From UBA940 sp045613745 (GTDB lineage Bacteria > Bacteroidota > Bacteroidia > Bacteroidales > Rikenellaceae), in assembly GCA_045613745.1 (NCBI GenBank), contig JAZLBP010000010.1, positions 131,214 to 195,213 on the forward strand: a stretch of DNA of 64,000 nucleotides. Reading direction: 5' to 3'. The notes below the pieces were generated by a model, which was given only the letters and a program-made list of their open reading frames with translations, searched no databases and was not told where the DNA came from. A program made the position numbers and the translations under genes. Positions 1 through 8,092 of this stretch are shown here, one piece after another. The stretch's first letter is position 1, and every line of letters starts with the position of its first letter.

Positions 1-1447
1 CCATCAGCGAGATAAACAAGTATAGTATCAAGATATTGGGCAGGAACACAGCCACGCTTCCCACACCGCCGACAATTCCATCGACCAGCAGGCTACGCAG
101 CCAACCCTCGGGTACAATCGCCCCCAGCCACTCGCCAAGCAGGGCAAAAGCCATCTCAATCCACGCCTGCGGATATGCACCAAGCTTGAAGGTGGCAAAG
201 AACATCAGCCACATCACAAAAACAAAAATCGGGAAGCCCAGCCATTTGTTGGCAACCAGACGGTCGATACGGCGGGTACGGCGATTGGTGTCACGCGTGG
301 GCTCGGTCATAGTCTCGGCCAGTGCACCCGCAATGAAACCATACTTTGCGTCACTGACTGCCATCTCGACATCCTTGCCCGTGCGTCGTTCGACAATCGC
401 GGCCGCCTTGACACCCTCGGCAACCCACTCATCGAAATTGCGGCACGCCGACAGTACCGACAGCGCCTCCTTGTCACCCTCAATAAGTTTGACAGCCCAA
501 TAGCGGACGGGAAACTGCTTTGGCAGGTCGTCGCACGGACGAATCATTGCTGCAAGCTCGGCTATCTGCTCCTCCATCACACTGCCATAGCCGATGTGGA
601 TGTGGCGGGCAACGGAGTTGGTACCCTCGAACATCTCGATTACGGTATCGAGCAGCTGTTCCAAACCTCTGCCACTGCGCGCAACGGTGGGCACCATAGG
701 CACACCCATCATAGCGCCAAGCGTTTGGTAATCAAGCGTAGCACCGCTTGCGGCCAACTCGTCGTACATATTGAGAGCCACCACGGTACGTTGGTTCAGG
801 TCGATAAGTTCGGTTGTGAGGTAGAGGTTGCGCTCGACATTGGAGGCCACCACCGAGTTTACAATAACGTCGGGCATCTGTTCGTAGAGGTGACGACGCA
901 CATAGACCTCCTCGGGCGAGTAGGCCGACAGCGAATAGGTACCCGGCAGGTCGGTGATATTAATTTTATAGCCCTTGTAGGAAAAGTGTCCCGTTGTGGC
1001 ATCCACCGTCACGCCGCTATAGTTGCCGACGTGTTCGCTTGCACCCGACAGAGCATTGAACAGCGAGGTCTTGCCACTATTGGGATTGCCGACCAGCGCC
1101 ACATTGATTACGTTTTGGCGTGTAGCCTTGCGCATTCGGCGGAAACAATCCACCACCGAACACTCGCCACACATCGAGTCGCAGCCCACGGTAGCCACAG
1201 CCTCAACTTGAAGTTGAGCCTCGGCCTCGGGCAACACCTCGATCATTGCGGCCTCGCTACGGCGCAACGACACATCGTAGCCCATAACGGTATATTTCAC
1301 AGGGTCGCTGAACGGCGAGTCGAGCACCGACAACACCTTTTGTCCTCGCACGAAGCCCATCTCCATAATGCGCTTGCGAAAACCTCCGTGTCCCGACACT
1401 CGGACAATTACGGCAGATTCGCCGTTTTTGAGTTCCGACAGTTTCAT
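1..1447 (-). CDS. feoB: FeoA-FeoB fusion ferrous iron transporter (C-terminal part outside window)
   Basis: Fe(II) uptake GTPase of the inner membrane. The first ~482 residues are visible and the gene runs off the left edge. Residues 1-75 form a FeoA-like SH3 domain (MKLSELKNGESAVI..., with GGFRKRIMEMGF). A Cys-rich linker follows (CDSMCGECSVVDC). Then comes the FeoB G domain with G1 GNPNSGKTS, G3 DLPG and G4 NMYD, the helical domain, and the first membrane segments (LGFPIFVFVMWLMFFATF...). FeoA and FeoB fused in one chain is common in Bacteroidales. The ATG at 1447 follows a good -7 element and begins the FeoA domain. Iron-dependent regulation is likely from its role but is not proven by the sequence. 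Confidence 0.93.
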   Translation of the reverse strand, partial: MKLSELKNGESAVIVRVSGHGGFRKRIMEMGFVRGQKVLSVLDSPFSDPVKYTVMGYDVSLRRSEAAMIEVLPEAEAQLQVEAVATVGCDSMCGECSVVDCFRRMRKATRQNVINVALVGNPNSGKTSLFNALSGASEHVGNYSGVTVDATTGHFSYKGYKINITDLPGTYSLSAYSPEEVYVRRHLYEQMPDVIVNSVVASNVERNLYLTTELIDLNQRTVVALNMYDELAASGATLDYQTLGAMMGVPMVPTVARSGRGLEQLLDTVIEMFEGTNSVARHIHIGYGSVMEEQIAELAAMIRPCDDLPKQFPVRYWAVKLIEGDKEALSVLSACRNFDEWVAEGVKAAAIVERRTGKDVEMAVSDAKYGFIAGALAETMTEPTRDTNRRTRRIDRLVANKWLGFPIFVFVMWLMFFATFKLGAYPQAWIEMAFALLGEWLGAIVPEGWLRSLLVDGIVGGVGSVAVFLPNILILYLFISLM

Positions 1448-1475
1448 CTTTTGTTTATCACTATTTTTGCTGATG

Positions 1476-1506
1476 CAAAAATACCCACTTTTGGAGTGTG
1501 CATCAA
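1476..1506 (-). promoter_or_regulatory. feoB promoter with repeated AATACCCAC motif
   Basis: On the minus strand a TATTTTTG -7 element (1476-1483) and TTG (1504-1506) are separated by 20 bp. The motif AATACCCAC occurs at 1480-1488 and 1505-1513 on the plus strand, overlapping both promoter elements. Confidence 0.6.
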
Positions 1507-1592
1507 TACCCACATTTAGGTATTTTAGGTGGTAATGCTATTGAATTTCGCGAAAAAGATGTAACTTTCGGGCACAAAACAAAACATTACAA

Positions 1593-1886
1593 ATGAATTT
1601 CGAGGGATTAATCGCAGGAGTCTGCACGTTTCTTATAATCGGATTGTTTCACCCCATTGTCATCAAAGCGGAGTACTATTGGGGCGTGCGTTGTTGGTGG
1701 ATTTTTCTGCTTGCGGGCATAGGAGCCGCTGTGGCTTCGTTGTTGGTCGAAAGTCTTATGATTTCGACACTGCTGGGTGTGTTTGCCTTCTCATCGTTTT
1801 GGAGCATTCACGAACTCTTTGAGCAGCGCGAACGTGTGCGCAAAGGGTGGTTCCCCAAAAATCCCAAACGCAAGGAACGCAGTTAA
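1593..1886 (+). CDS. DUF4491 family small membrane protein
   Basis: A 97-residue protein with three hydrophobic segments: LIAGVCTFLIIGLFHPIVI, CWWIFLLAGIGAAVASLLV and an ISTLLGVFAFSSFW segment. A basic tail (VRKGWFPKNPKRKERS) follows. The order matches the DUF4491 family (segment 1 with the FHPIVIKAEYYWG signature), whose function is unknown. It is divergent from feoB. Its stop codon overlaps the stop of the convergent downstream gene by 4 bp. A weak TAACTTTC element precedes it near 1561. It is probably an inner-membrane protein. Confidence 0.8.
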   Translation: MNFEGLIAGVCTFLIIGLFHPIVIKAEYYWGVRCWWIFLLAGIGAAVASLLVESLMISTLLGVFAFSSFWSIHELFEQRERVRKGWFPKNPKRKERS

Positions 1887-3250
1887 TCACGCAGTCGAAG
1901 CACCATTGCAAGGTCGCGTTCGGGCTCTCCTGTACCGAGGTCAAAGGTTGAGTGGGCGCCCGTAAAGCACTCTTCGCCAAGGCGGTCGCCACCACGCGAG
2001 CCAAACGACATCGCAAAGCGCTCGTCGGCAAATCCAAACTTCGCATACAGCGCTCGCAGACTCTCGTCAGCAGGAATCACACACACGGCATCGAACTCGC
2101 CACCCCACCCCTCGCGGACTTTGGTAAGCGCGTCAGTTATAACCCTGCGTGCGAGGCCGCGACCACGAAACGACTCATCCACCGCCACGGCATAGAGATA
2201 GGCAGTGCGTCCGAGGTCGGTAGTGAGCGGCACGATGTGCGCCATAGCCACAACTTGCCCCTCCTCGCTGTGGGTAAAGCATAGTTGCGGATCGTAGAAA
2301 CGTGCCAGAAAGCTATCAACCCACGCAGGTTGGTCGCCAAACACACGGCACCACAGCGCGCGAACTCCTCGCAAGTGGTCGTCAAGTTGCAGGGCGGTAT
2401 ATTTGCGAAGTAACATCGCGGGACGGTACGACAACTTGGCACGGCGCAGGCCCTCGATACCCAAATCTTCCTCGCGATTGATGTAGCGTATAGTGTCGGG
2501 AAGTTGAAGCGCCATCATCCGATTGACCACGGCATAGGCTCCGTCGAAGTTGGTGTCGGCCTTCTCGCAATGGACGCAAAAAGTGTCATCGGTGAGTTGT
2601 GAGCCAAAGGTAAAAGCCACCACGCGGCCATCCACTCGCAGCACCACTCCTCGCAAATCTAACTCCGCAAAGCAGTGCAACTTACGGCGCAAGGCAAGGG
2701 CCTCGGCTGCATCAGTTGAGCCGCGTCGGAGGCGCCACTCGGCATCCACCGAAAGGCACTCCTCGATGTTGTCGGAGGTCAGCGGCTCGACAGTATAATT
2801 ATAGCGACTCTCGAAGCGCGCAATGTGGTTGCGTTTGGTCTTGAAACCACTGCCCGAAAGTTGCGCCAACTCGTCGCGGTGATAGATGTAGTCGCACGCA
2901 TCGCGGTTGCAATCCACTGCCCAGCAGTCGGCGTCAAGCTGTTCCACACCACTACCATCCAACATCAGTCGCAGGGGTTGTCCCTCGCGTCGGGCATCCT
3001 CGGCCAAGAGCGGCACAAGGGGCATAAAATCGGCACTTCCCAGAGGTTGCATATAGGCAGTGCGAGGCAGGCCATCGATGCGGTATTTGAGAACTAGCCA
3101 CTCACCCAGCTCAGCCACACGGCTGTCGAAGAGGTGCAGCCAGCCGAAAATGTTGGCAAACGACAGGTCGCAGCTACGCACGCCTGCCGCACTCACTCGG
3201 TTCTCAATCAGCGCCTTATGACGCATCTCTATCTCTTTAAAACTCAACAT
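1883..3250 (-). CDS. DUF2156 + GNAT N-acetyltransferase two-domain protein
   Basis: A 455-residue protein. Residues ~1-290 resemble the DUF2156 fold, the acyltransferase-like domain of phosphatidylglycerol lysyltransferases (e.g. GSGFKTKRNHIARFE, FDGAYAVVNRMMA, YINREEDLGIEGLRRAKLSY). Residues ~300-455 form a GNAT domain with the acetyl-CoA loop VDESFRGRGLARRVI. The tandem arrangement is common in Bacteroidales. The substrate is unknown; an aminoacyl- or acyl-transfer reaction is inferred. The ATG at 3250 is followed by the conserved MLSFKEIE start. A TATATTTG -7 element (3288-3295, minus) lies 38 bp upstream. Confidence 0.8.
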   Translation of the reverse strand: MLSFKEIEMRHKALIENRVSAAGVRSCDLSFANIFGWLHLFDSRVAELGEWLVLKYRIDGLPRTAYMQPLGSADFMPLVPLLAEDARREGQPLRLMLDGSGVEQLDADCWAVDCNRDACDYIYHRDELAQLSGSGFKTKRNHIARFESRYNYTVEPLTSDNIEECLSVDAEWRLRRGSTDAAEALALRRKLHCFAELDLRGVVLRVDGRVVAFTFGSQLTDDTFCVHCEKADTNFDGAYAVVNRMMALQLPDTIRYINREEDLGIEGLRRAKLSYRPAMLLRKYTALQLDDHLRGVRALWCRVFGDQPAWVDSFLARFYDPQLCFTHSEEGQVVAMAHIVPLTTDLGRTAYLYAVAVDESFRGRGLARRVITDALTKVREGWGGEFDAVCVIPADESLRALYAKFGFADERFAMSFGSRGGDRLGEECFTGAHSTFDLGTGEPERDLAMVLRLRD

Positions 3251-3287
3251 ACACTCGTCCGCAACGGGTTAATCAAAAATTCAACTG

Positions 3288-3295
3288 CAAATATA
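3288..3295 (-). promoter_or_regulatory. -7 element upstream of DUF2156-GNAT gene
   Basis: TATATTTG on the minus strand, 38 bp upstream of the start codon. No clear -33 partner is seen. Confidence 0.45.
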
Positions 3296-3341
3296 CACAT
3301 CGTGCGCAAAGTTTTGGCTTTATAAATTCAGAAAAAATAAG

Positions 3342-3349
3342 TAACTTTG
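3342..3349 (+). promoter_or_regulatory. -7 element of PBP1A-asd operon
   Basis: TAACTTTG, matching TAnnTTTG, 21 bp before the ATG at 3371. It overlaps the upstream TTG start option at 3347 and so argues against that start. Confidence 0.6.
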
Positions 3350-3370
3350 TCGGATAAATTGCACAAAACT

Positions 3371-5767
3371 ATGGCAAGAAATACGACAAAACGCGCAAGC
3401 AGCACCCCGCAAAAGAAAGAATCAAACCGAGCAAAGCGTTCAAGATTAATTCGTTGGGCGTGGGGCATAGTGTATATTCCGGTGGCAATGCTCGCCATTG
3501 TTCTTACACTGACCGCTTTCGGAGTGTTCGGCAAACTGCCCACCTTCGAGGAGTTGGAGAACCCCAAAAGCGCACTCGCAACCGAAATATACTCCGAGGA
3601 CGGAAAGTTGCTCGGCTCGTTTTTTATCGAAAACCGCTCGAATGTGGAGTACGATGAGCTGGCACCCGCACTGGTGGCTGCACTCGTAGCAACCGAGGAT
3701 GCGCGTTACTACTCGCACTCGGGTATCGACTTCATTTCGCTGGCGCGTGTGGCGGTCAAAACTCTGGTGGGTGGCGACTCGTCACAAGGTGGCGGTAGTA
3801 CCATCACCCAACAGCTGGCCAAAAACCTTTTCCCTCGCGGAATCAACTCGGCAAGCACCTCTCTGGGTCGTAAAATCAAACTCGTAAGCTCGAAATTCAA
3901 GGAGTGGATTGTGGCCGTAAAGCTCGAACACAACTACACCAAAGAGGAGATTGTGGCAATGTACTTCAACACTATGGACTACGGCAGCAACGCTGTGGGT
4001 ATCAAGTCGGCAGCACAAACCTTCTTCGGCAAACTCCCCTCGGAACTGTCGATTCAGGAGTCGGCAATGCTGGTGGGCGTGCTCAACGCAACAACCCGTT
4101 ACAGCCCCGTGCGCAACTACGACAATGCCATCAAACGACGCAACCTTGTGCTCAACCGTATGAAGGTGAACGGCTCGCTGACCAAGGCACAATGCGACTC
4201 TATCTCGGCAATGCCCATCGAACTGAACTATCGCCCCATCTCGCAAAACGAGGGTATGGCTCAATACCTGCGTGGTATGATTCGTCAGGTGATGACCGCG
4301 CGTGAGCCTCAACGTCGCAACTACTGGAGCGAGTACGACTACAAATACGAGCTCGAACGTTGGAACAACAACCCCCTCTACGGCTGGTGTCACAAGAACA
4401 AAAAGCCCGACGGCACAAACTATAACCTCGACATCGATGGTCTGAAAATCTACACCACCATCAACTCGGTGATGCAGGCCTATGCCGAGGAGGCTGTGGT
4501 ACAGGAGCTCGCCAAAACACAAAAGGCGATGGACGCACAAGTGCGCTCGACCAAACAGCTCTTTGTGGACACCACTCCCGAACAACGCGACAAGATTATC
4601 CAAAGCGCAATGCGTACCAGCGACCGTTGGCGCGAGATGAAAAACGATGGTTACACCACCGACCAAATCACCGCATCGTTCAAGGTTCCCTGCAAGATGC
4701 GTATCTTCACCTACAAGGGTATCAAAGATACGGTGATGACCCCGCACGACTCGATTATGCACCACAAACGCATTATGCGTGGTTCGTTTATGGCCGTTGA
4801 GCCCCAAACAGGATACGTCAAGGCCTATGTCGGCGGTCCCAACTACCGATACTTCAAGTACGATATGGCAAAGCAGAGCAAGCGTCAGCCCGGCTCGACC
4901 ATCAAGCCCTTTATCTATACCTTTGCCATCGACCACTTGGGATTCACCCCTTGCACAATGGTGCCCAACCTGCCCGTAACAATCGAGACCTATACGGGTG
5001 AGCCCTGGACTCCCAAAGAGGCGGGCAAGGTGGAGTACACAGGCGAACCCAAACCTCTGAAATGGGGCTTGGCCAACAGCCGCAACAACTACTCGGCGTG
5101 GATTATGAAACAAGCCAAACAGCCCGAGGCGGTGGCTGACTTCCTACACAATATGGGTATCCGTTCGTTCATCGATCCGGTGTATGCAATGTGTCTGGGT
5201 TCGAGCGAGGTGTCGCTCTTTGAGATGACAGGCGCCTTTGCAACCTTCGCCAACCACGGTGTAAACATCGAGCCTATCTTCGTAACCCGCATCGAGGACC
5301 GTCAAGGCAACCTCCTGGCAAGTTTCGTACCCACAAGCAACGACGCAGTGAGCGAGGAAACTGCCCACACAATGCTCGGTATGTTGCAGAATGTTATCAA
5401 CGCAGGTACGGGTGGCCGTCTGCGCTGGCAGTATGGTTTCCGCGGCGAAATGGGTGGTAAGACAGGTACCTCGCAAGAGAACCGCGACGCGTGGTTTATC
5501 GGCGTAACACCCAAACTTGTAGCTGGTGTATGGGTCGGCGGCGAGGATCAGAGTGTCCACCTGCTGCGTGGCGGCGAGGGCTCTCAACGTGCACTGCCCA
5601 TCTTCGGCGAATTTATGAAGCGTGTCTATGCCAACCCCCGACTGGGCGTGTACGAGACCGACTCGTTTGGTATTCCGCCTTCGCAACTCTATCTGAACTG
5701 CGAGGAGGAGGAGCTGCAACAAGCAACCACTCCCTCAATCAGCGAGGACGACGAATTCTTTGACTAA
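3371..5767 (+). CDS. Class A penicillin-binding protein 1A (transglycosylase/transpeptidase)
   Basis: Bifunctional peptidoglycan synthase of 798 residues. It has a basic N-terminus, one membrane anchor (~28-52), the GT51 transglycosylase domain with catalytic Glu109 (ATEDARYYSHSGID), then GGSTITQQLAKN and IVAMYFNTMDYG. The transpeptidase domain has SxxK at S509-K512 (RQPGSTIKPF), an SRNN motif and KTGT (GGKTGTS). The longer frame from TTG at 3347 is rejected because that codon lies in the -7 promoter element; ATG 3371 starts MARNTTKR. It is followed after 37 bp by asd, an enzyme of diaminopimelate and lysine precursor synthesis, so the pair plausibly couples precursor supply and wall synthesis. 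Confidence 0.93.
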   Translation: MARNTTKRASSTPQKKESNRAKRSRLIRWAWGIVYIPVAMLAIVLTLTAFGVFGKLPTFEELENPKSALATEIYSEDGKLLGSFFIENRSNVEYDELAPALVAALVATEDARYYSHSGIDFISLARVAVKTLVGGDSSQGGGSTITQQLAKNLFPRGINSASTSLGRKIKLVSSKFKEWIVAVKLEHNYTKEEIVAMYFNTMDYGSNAVGIKSAAQTFFGKLPSELSIQESAMLVGVLNATTRYSPVRNYDNAIKRRNLVLNRMKVNGSLTKAQCDSISAMPIELNYRPISQNEGMAQYLRGMIRQVMTAREPQRRNYWSEYDYKYELERWNNNPLYGWCHKNKKPDGTNYNLDIDGLKIYTTINSVMQAYAEEAVVQELAKTQKAMDAQVRSTKQLFVDTTPEQRDKIIQSAMRTSDRWREMKNDGYTTDQITASFKVPCKMRIFTYKGIKDTVMTPHDSIMHHKRIMRGSFMAVEPQTGYVKAYVGGPNYRYFKYDMAKQSKRQPGSTIKPFIYTFAIDHLGFTPCTMVPNLPVTIETYTGEPWTPKEAGKVEYTGEPKPLKWGLANSRNNYSAWIMKQAKQPEAVADFLHNMGIRSFIDPVYAMCLGSSEVSLFEMTGAFATFANHGVNIEPIFVTRIEDRQGNLLASFVPTSNDAVSEETAHTMLGMLQNVINAGTGGRLRWQYGFRGEMGGKTGTSQENRDAWFIGVTPKLVAGVWVGGEDQSVHLLRGGEGSQRALPIFGEFMKRVYANPRLGVYETDSFGIPPSQLYLNCEEEELQQATTPSISEDDEFFD

Positions 5768-5804
5768 CGAAATAATTATAAACTAACACCATAAAAATAG
5801 AGAA

Positions 5805-6803
5805 ATGAATGTAGCTATTGTTGGCGCAAGTGGCGCAGTGGGACAAGAGTTCCTGCGTCTGCTGGCCGAGAGAGAGTTTCCCATCGACACCCTGACACTG
5901 TTTGGCTCGGAGCGTAGCGCAGGTCGCGTGTATGAGTTCAAGGGACAACAACTGACCGTGAAACTGTTGCAACACAACGACGACTTCAAAGGTATCGACG
6001 TAGCCTTTGTAAGCGCCGGCGGCGGCACCTCGAAGGAGTTCGAGAAGACCATCACCAAACACGGTGCACTGATGATTGACAATTCGAGCGCATTCCGTAT
6101 GGACGAGGATGTGCCCCTGGTAGTACCCGAAGTGAACGGCGAGGATGCTCACAACACCCCCCGCAACGTGATTGCCAACCCCAACTGTACAACCATCCAA
6201 ATGGTAGTAGCGCTGAAAGCCATCGAGGATTTGAGCCACATCAAACGTGTACACGTTTCGACCTACCAATCGGCAAGTGGCGCAGGTGCAGCCGCAATGG
6301 ACGAGCTGGTTGAGCAACACGCACAAATGGCACGCGGCGAGGAGCCTACCGTAAACAAATTCGCATACCGTTTGGCCTACAACGTGATTCCCCACATTGA
6401 TGTATTCACCGACAACGGCTACACCAAAGAGGAGATGAAGATGTTCCACGAGACTCGCAAGATTATGCACTCGGATGTGTCGGTGAGCGCAACTTGTGTT
6501 CGTGTACCCGTACTCCGCAACCACTCGGAGAGCATCTGGGTTGAGACCGAGCGCCCCATTTCGGTGGAGGAGGCACAAGCAGCTTTCGCCGCAGCACAAG
6601 GCGTAACCCTGTGGGACAAACCCGAGGAGAAGTTCTACCCTATGCCTCTGAACTTGGAGTCGTGCGACGACGTGTATGTAGGTCGCGTGCGTAAAGACCT
6701 CGCAAACGAGAATGGCCTGACCTTCTGGACTGTGAGCGACCAAATCCGTAAGGGTGCCGCTCTGAATGCCGTTCAAATCGCCGAGTACCTCTTCAAAAAA
6801 TAG
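5805..6803 (+). CDS. asd: Aspartate-semialdehyde dehydrogenase
   Basis: A 332-residue NADP-dependent enzyme that reduces aspartyl-4-phosphate to aspartate semialdehyde, the branch point to lysine/DAP, threonine and methionine. It has an N-terminal Rossmann motif (AIVGASGAVGQEFLRLL) and catalytic Cys128 in NPNCTT. Other motifs are SAGGGTSKEF and the substrate-binding stretch VSTYQSASGAGAAA. The length is normal for the family. It lies 37 bp downstream of PBP1A in the same orientation, probably co-transcribed, and is followed by a strong hairpin terminator. Confidence 0.96.
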   Translation: MNVAIVGASGAVGQEFLRLLAEREFPIDTLTLFGSERSAGRVYEFKGQQLTVKLLQHNDDFKGIDVAFVSAGGGTSKEFEKTITKHGALMIDNSSAFRMDEDVPLVVPEVNGEDAHNTPRNVIANPNCTTIQMVVALKAIEDLSHIKRVHVSTYQSASGAGAAAMDELVEQHAQMARGEEPTVNKFAYRLAYNVIPHIDVFTDNGYTKEEMKMFHETRKIMHSDVSVSATCVRVPVLRNHSESIWVETERPISVEEAQAAFAAAQGVTLWDKPEEKFYPMPLNLESCDDVYVGRVRKDLANENGLTFWTVSDQIRKGAALNAVQIAEYLFKK

Positions 6804-6852
6804 AGCGCACAAGTATTAAAGTTTGGGTTAGTAGTTTTAGAGCAATCCCCAA

Positions 6853-6900
6853 ACAAATAAGAGCTGCCCGACCGAAAATGGTTGGGCAGCTCTTATTTGT
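6853..6900. terminator. Hairpin terminator after asd
   Basis: A perfect 17-bp stem (arms 6853-6869 and 6884-6900, core GAGCTGCCC/GGGCAGCTC) with a 14-nt loop, starting 49 bp after the asd stop. U-tracts are short on either side, so it may act in both directions. Confidence 0.8.
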
Positions 6901-6919
6901 TATCGTGTCGCGGAGAGTT

Positions 6920-7188
6920 TGGGTGCGAAAGCAAGGCTCTCGCCGCTCGGGTTGTCCGAACCGTACCCTACCCTCCCCACACAAAAAAAATAGTCGCAAA
7001 CCAAATGATTTGCGACCCTTAGTAGCGGGAGTGGGATTGACTGCGCTTCGCTTGTCTTCAATCCGTCGCAACTCGGCATAGCTCGTGCAAGCACAGCTCT
7101 GCTCTCGCTGCTAGGATTGTCCGAACCTGTGGTTCTCGTCCCCACGAAACAAAAAAAAGGACTAATCTTGCGATTAGTCCTAACTGTG

Positions 7189-7203
<15 letters not shown>
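6920..7203 (-). repeat. Decayed duplication of tRNA 3' end plus terminator
   Basis: Two copies of the same order of parts lie downstream of the tRNA on the minus strand: a tRNA 3' end (TCCCACTCCCGCTA), a hairpin with a poly-T tract, then a stretch with GGTTCGGACAA and GCGAGAGC. The intact copy is the tRNA plus the terminator at 7151-7180. The decayed copy has the tRNA tail at 7023-7036 and its hairpin at 6983-7016. No full second tRNA can be folded. The stretch 6804-7188 holds only these repeats and the asd terminator. Confidence 0.65.
7151..7180 (-). terminator. Intrinsic terminator of tRNA-Met
   Basis: Minus-strand stem GGACTAAT/ATTAGTCC with a 6-nt loop and eight T residues, 8 bp after the tRNA. 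Confidence 0.85.
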
Positions 7204-7262
<59 letters not shown>

Positions 7263-7275
7263 ATGTTTGATGGTG

Positions 7276-7305
7276 CAAAGGTAAGCATTATTTTTGAATC
7301 TCCAA
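7276..7305 (-). promoter_or_regulatory. Promoter of tRNA-Met
   Basis: Minus-strand TACCTTTG (7276-7283) and TTG (7303-7305) spaced by 19 bp. The -7 element ends 14 bp before the tRNA. Confidence 0.75.
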
Positions 7306-7308
7306 AAA

Positions 7309-7340
7309 TTTGGACAAAAAAATATTTTTTCTTACCTTTG
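7309..7340 (+). promoter_or_regulatory. Promoter of ispD, nearly leaderless
   Basis: TTTG (7309-7312) and TACCTTTG (7333-7340) spaced by 20 bp. The ATG at 7346 lies only 5 bp beyond the -7 element, where transcription should begin. Its -33 abuts that of the divergent tRNA promoter. Confidence 0.75.
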
Positions 7341-7345
7341 AGGTT

Positions 7346-8020
7346 ATGACTAAACATTGGACTATCATCGTTGCAGGCGGCACAGGAATGAGAATGGGAG
7401 CCGAAATCCCCAAGCAATTTCTCACTCTTGCAGGCAAGCCTATTCTTGTTCACACTCTGGAAGCATTCCACAATGCCGACCCCAATATGGGGCTGGTTGT
7501 GGTGCTCCCCCAAGCACACATTGATATGTGGAACGACATCTGCAAAACCTATGCCACCCCCGCCCACACGATTGCAGTGGGAGGTGCCTCGCGCTTCGAC
7601 TCCGTAGCGTCGGGTTTGGCCGCCGTGCCCACCGAGGCCGAGGTCATTGGTGTGCAGGATGGCGTGCGCCCCTTTGCATCGAAGGAGCTTATTGAACGCT
7701 GTTTCGCGCAGGCGGCGCAGAGTGGCTCGGCAATCCCCGTAGTTGCGGCTGTGGACTCGTTCCGCGCGGTGCGCGAGGACGACACTTCGGAGATTGTGGA
7801 CCGCAGTGTTTTGCGCGCAGTGCAAACCCCTCAGGTATTCCGTGCCGAGTTGCTGCGAAGGGCCTATGCCGAGTGTAGCGGTGGCGCAGGATTCACCGAC
7901 GACGCATCGGTTGTCGAGGGTGTGGGCGCGAGCGTAACCCTTGTCGAGGGCGAGCGCTTCAACATCAAAATCACCACCCCCGAGGACCTTCTTATCGGCG
8001 AGGCAATCAAAGAAATGTAG
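7346..8020 (+). CDS. ispD: 2-C-methyl-D-erythritol 4-phosphate cytidylyltransferase
   Basis: A 224-residue cytoplasmic enzyme of the MEP isoprenoid pathway that joins CTP to methylerythritol phosphate. The nucleotide-binding motif near the start reads IIVAGGTGMRMG, followed by IPKQFLTLAGKPILVHTLEAF. Further family blocks are VQDGVRPFAS and VLRAVQTPQVFR, and FNIKITTPEDLLIGE at the end. The start at 7346 gives the normal family N-terminus; an upstream in-frame extension would cross the promoter. The mRNA is predicted to be leaderless or to have a leader of a very few nucleotides. Confidence 0.94.
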   Translation: MTKHWTIIVAGGTGMRMGAEIPKQFLTLAGKPILVHTLEAFHNADPNMGLVVVLPQAHIDMWNDICKTYATPAHTIAVGGASRFDSVASGLAAVPTEAEVIGVQDGVRPFASKELIERCFAQAAQSGSAIPVVAAVDSFRAVREDDTSEIVDRSVLRAVQTPQVFRAELLRRAYAECSGGAGFTDDASVVEGVGASVTLVEGERFNIKITTPEDLLIGEAIKEM

Positions 8021-8051
8021 CCCGAAGCAAGTTTTTTAGGCCAAAGATATT

Positions 8052-8059
8052 TATCTTTG
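8052..8059 (+). promoter_or_regulatory. -7 element of lipoprotein gene
   Basis: TATCTTTG 33 bp before the ATG at 8093. No clear -33 is seen. Confidence 0.5.
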
Positions 8060-8092
8060 CGCTCCCAAACAAGCAAAAAAAAGAACACAGAT

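Noticed and set aside
3347..3370. TTG start extending PBP1A by eight codons
   Set aside because: The TTG is part of the TAACTTTG promoter element, so it would not be in the transcript.
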